64,000 nt of DNA from Bifidobacterium xylocopae (GTDB taxonomy: Bacteria; Actinomycetota; Actinomycetes; Actinomycetales; Bifidobacteriaceae): the NCBI RefSeq assembly GCF_003315615.1, contig NZ_PDCH01000005.1, positions 43,065 to 107,064 on the forward strand, given 5' to 3'. The notes below the pieces were generated by a model, which ran no database searches, was not told the origin of the DNA, and saw only the letters and a program-made list of their open reading frames with translations. Position 1 is the first letter of the stretch. Each line of letters begins with the position of its first letter. This document shows, one piece after another, positions 63,001-64,000 of this stretch. The translations under genes were made by a program, and so were the position numbers.

Positions 63001-63833
63001 AGGGCGAGCAGCGGCGGATATACGCGGCCTTGGAGCAGAGGCTGCGGATGACCCTGAACAAGCAGAAGGATGTGGAGTTCAAGAACGGCAAGCTCCAGGT
63101 GCTGGCACAGCTCACACGCATGCGTCAGGCCTGCTGCGACCCCCGGCTCCTGTACTCCAATGTGGGCGAGGGTGTGCCTGCCGCCGCCGAAGCCATCGCC
63201 AGGACCGCGAACGGTCCGCAGGCCTTCGGCAAGCCCGCCGAAGTGGAGCGGGTGGCCGCCGAGGAGCTGGACAAGGCCGCTGAACTGGCACGTCGGTCCC
63301 CGGCCAAGGTGCCCTCGGCCAAGCTGGATGCGATTGAGGAACTCGTGGAATCCTGCCGGGACGCCGGCCGTAAGATGCTGATCTTCTCCCAGTTCACCTC
63401 CTACCTGGATCTGATCGCCGAGCGTCTGCGCGCCGACGGTGTGGACTATAAGGTCATCACCGGTTCCACGCCCAAGCGCAAACGGCTCGAACTGGTCGAT
63501 TCCTTCAACGCGGACGACACTCCGGTCTTCCTGATCTCCCTCAAGGCCGGCAATACCGGGCTCAACCTGACTGGCGCCTGCGTGGTGGTGCATGCCGACC
63601 CATGGTGGAATGCCGCCGCTCAGGAACAGGCCAACGACCGCGCCCACCGCATCGGCCAGACCCAGGACGTCAACGTCTACCAGATCGTGGCCAAGGACAC
63701 GATCGAGGAGCGGATCCTGGACCTGCAGCGCACCAAGTCGGATCTGGCCGCCCGTTTCGTGGACGCGGCTTCGGCCTCCGGTCCCTCGATCTCGTCGTTG
63801 ACCAGGGATGATCTGCTCTCCCTGCTCGGATGA
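60027..63833 (+). CDS. SWIM zinc-finger SNF2/DEAD-box helicase
   Basis: A protein of about 1268 residues. The N-terminal part carries a SWIM zinc finger (CTCPAFGRLGAVCKHVIAL, near residue 116), then a bacterial SNF2-associated region. The helicase core follows: Walker A DEMGLGKT (near 783), TSYDLLRRDI, DEAQYIKN (near 882), GTPIENRL, and the C-terminal FSQFTSYLDLI, SLKAGNTGLNL and RAHRIGQTQDVNVYQI (near 1207). It is a probable DNA translocase of unknown role. TTG 60027 with GGAAGGCGGAG upstream and the TAGACT box at 59989 is preferred; ATG 59901 or 59844 would add 42-61 residues across a G11 tract. Confidence 0.87.
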   Translation: MDWHASVYGARAGRESRYGFDLEDEGLGYGNDDADGKAFGRLEVVPESELKRLGRGAFFRAYEVVQSKRLTGLSCRASGRTLDLSASVENSYEYADDYLVSAQVDLDAASVVASSCTCPAFGRLGAVCKHVIALVMLYNESPELFEQSGETMRPARRETSHRLREFMAQADDERRKRQRQRQLELLKVVGSQGEDGGAPVASGAVHLPIGSVSLRPSLSCQGKDWGLRLRVTVPSRGISYLAKDVDGLLQAVDHALYYSYGRKLAFVHSRDTFDEPSRGLLDILQRGVRIRSSGQEGLIGYYRQHRGSLTEMTLSAEEVGDILDLYVGTGLSVDYAPGGSGNAQARPALVVDGDPDLGLSVEHAPDGDGRGEGYLIRHKLTVDRFIGSHASSFVVVWPTPADGGYEVAPTIHRCSRSFRENSGLIGALCGNEPSADDGEEQGLFLDKADLEAFSRTVLPALSPVMEGDGAESGDGAGNEGDARARDVGPAGPGKASVGPAAARGSGSGPIHALLPPELLGMRRLPCVIEVYLDRDADGVTCDIQARYGDRRFHVFSGIGAHEPVVRDKSAERLAVDAARHYFPEPEGVFARIPEADDKAIYKLLTEGLPVLRSLGEVYSTPAFDGLSLNTHPVVRLGLSIKSGLVEISPIADEIDPEEVPALLESYRRKRRYHRLRSGAFVDLADTDMSRLDDAEADMGLKPGALEDGPITVPAYEAYYWDAQVEEDHKDEEFKRYVRDLKDVDPSRYRLPAGLNGVLRPYQEEGFRWLNAACDKGFGGILADEMGLGKTVQLLAFLASRQEEARRSGPSLIVCPASLVYNWVAECAKFTPDLKVAAVAGGKGERRRVLDRAGECDLLVTSYDLLRRDIEDYKGIKLYCVTLDEAQYIKNHATKAAQAVRRLEARQRFALTGTPIENRLAELWSIFDFLMPGILGSYRHFRERFELPILSGDDRAQDKLQAFVGPFILRRRKADVLKDLPEKIENVITVQLEGEQRRIYAALEQRLRMTLNKQKDVEFKNGKLQVLAQLTRMRQACCDPRLLYSNVGEGVPAAAEAIARTANGPQAFGKPAEVERVAAEELDKAAELARRSPAKVPSAKLDAIEELVESCRDAGRKMLIFSQFTSYLDLIAERLRADGVDYKVITGSTPKRKRLELVDSFNADDTPVFLISLKAGNTGLNLTGACVVVHADPWWNAAAQEQANDRAHRIGQTQDVNVYQIVAKDTIEERILDLQRTKSDLAARFVDAASASGPSISSLTRDDLLSLLG

Positions 63834-63891
63834 ACCCCCCCCTCTCCCCGTGCCTGCCGGAATGGGGGGCTGAACCTCGCTAAACCCGGAG

Positions 63892-63910
63892 GATGTCTCT
63901 TAGAGACATC
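63892..63910. repeat. 19-bp palindrome after the SNF2 gene
   Basis: GATGTCTCTTAGAGACATC has perfect 9-bp arms around a single central T, and no T-run follows, so an operator is more likely than a terminator. It lies 58 bp after the SNF2 stop and could belong to a gene beyond the window edge. Confidence 0.6.
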
Positions 63911-64000
63911 TGAGGCGGCGGGCGAAGGGAGAGGGGGGGGGCGTGTGGGTAGACGCGACGCAGAGGGCACGCCACAAGGTGAGAGCGACGGTGACAGGTG

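Noticed and set aside
1..64000. CRISPR array, prophage or insertion sequence
   Set aside because: No regularly spaced repeats, transposase, integrase or phage structural genes were seen on either strand.

Overview
The window is high-GC actinobacterial DNA, most likely a Bifidobacterium chromosome; the species is not fixed. Support: the topA-tmk-holB overlap cluster with a lysine-rich TopA tail, the PMT/rsmI divergent pair followed by metG and tatD (an order also known in mycobacteria), a HAIR (HspR) element before clpB, GTG starts, and many starts placed directly after a TANNNT -10 box as in leaderless actinobacterial transcripts. I saw no prophage, integrase, transposase, rRNA or CRISPR array.

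Layout. 0-5.6 kb: end of a membrane protein gene, then topA-tmk-holB overlapping by 4 nt each. 5.6-11.2 kb: PEBP-family protein, C69 dipeptidase, formate-THF ligase, tRNA-Lys(CUU), amidohydrolase. 11.2-17.2 kb: a more AT-rich accessory block with a complete FbpA/AfuA-type ABC importer, an overlapping 2H phosphoesterase and a LacI regulator; a perfect 9-bp inverted repeat sits just after the promoter -10. 17.3-28.3 kb: GluQ, YggS, FAH-family protein, ClpB, a strongly degenerate P1B-ATPase-like membrane protein on the opposite strand, RmuC, a PRTase-like protein, a SpoU methyltransferase, tRNA-Ala(CGC). 28.4-33.5 kb: DedA, protein O-mannosyltransferase, RsmI, and a coupled AbiEi-like/leucine-rich-variant gene pair. 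33.8-43.2 kb: metG, then two tandem paralogous small-RNA candidates with C-rich hairpin loops, a beta-phosphoglucomutase/GH65 phosphorylase fusion, tatD and kup. 43.3-52.5 kb: a gluconate and oxidative pentose phosphate island (gnd, a second 6PGDH, gntK, gntP, FCD regulator, pgl, opcA, zwf). 52.8-64 kb: HD protein, ATP-grasp protein, FMN reductase, an ABC-ATPase-like protein lacking every catalytic motif paired with a FtsX/MacB-like permease, a DHA2 efflux pump, and a large SWIM-SNF2 helicase.

How it fits together. The 43-52 kb island moves gluconate in (GntP), phosphorylates it (GntK) and oxidises 6-phosphogluconate (two 6PGDH types), while zwf-opcA-pgl feeds the same intermediate from glucose-6-phosphate. 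The GH65 fusion would convert a disaccharide plus phosphate to glucose and glucose-6-phosphate in one polypeptide. The most novel items are the twin C-loop RNAs (35.87-36.19 kb), the P-type-ATPase-like protein without A domain, N domain or DKTGT motif (23.2-25.0 kb), the motif-less ABC/FtsX pair (55.7-57.9 kb), and the importer plus 2H phosphoesterase operon (11.4-17.2 kb).
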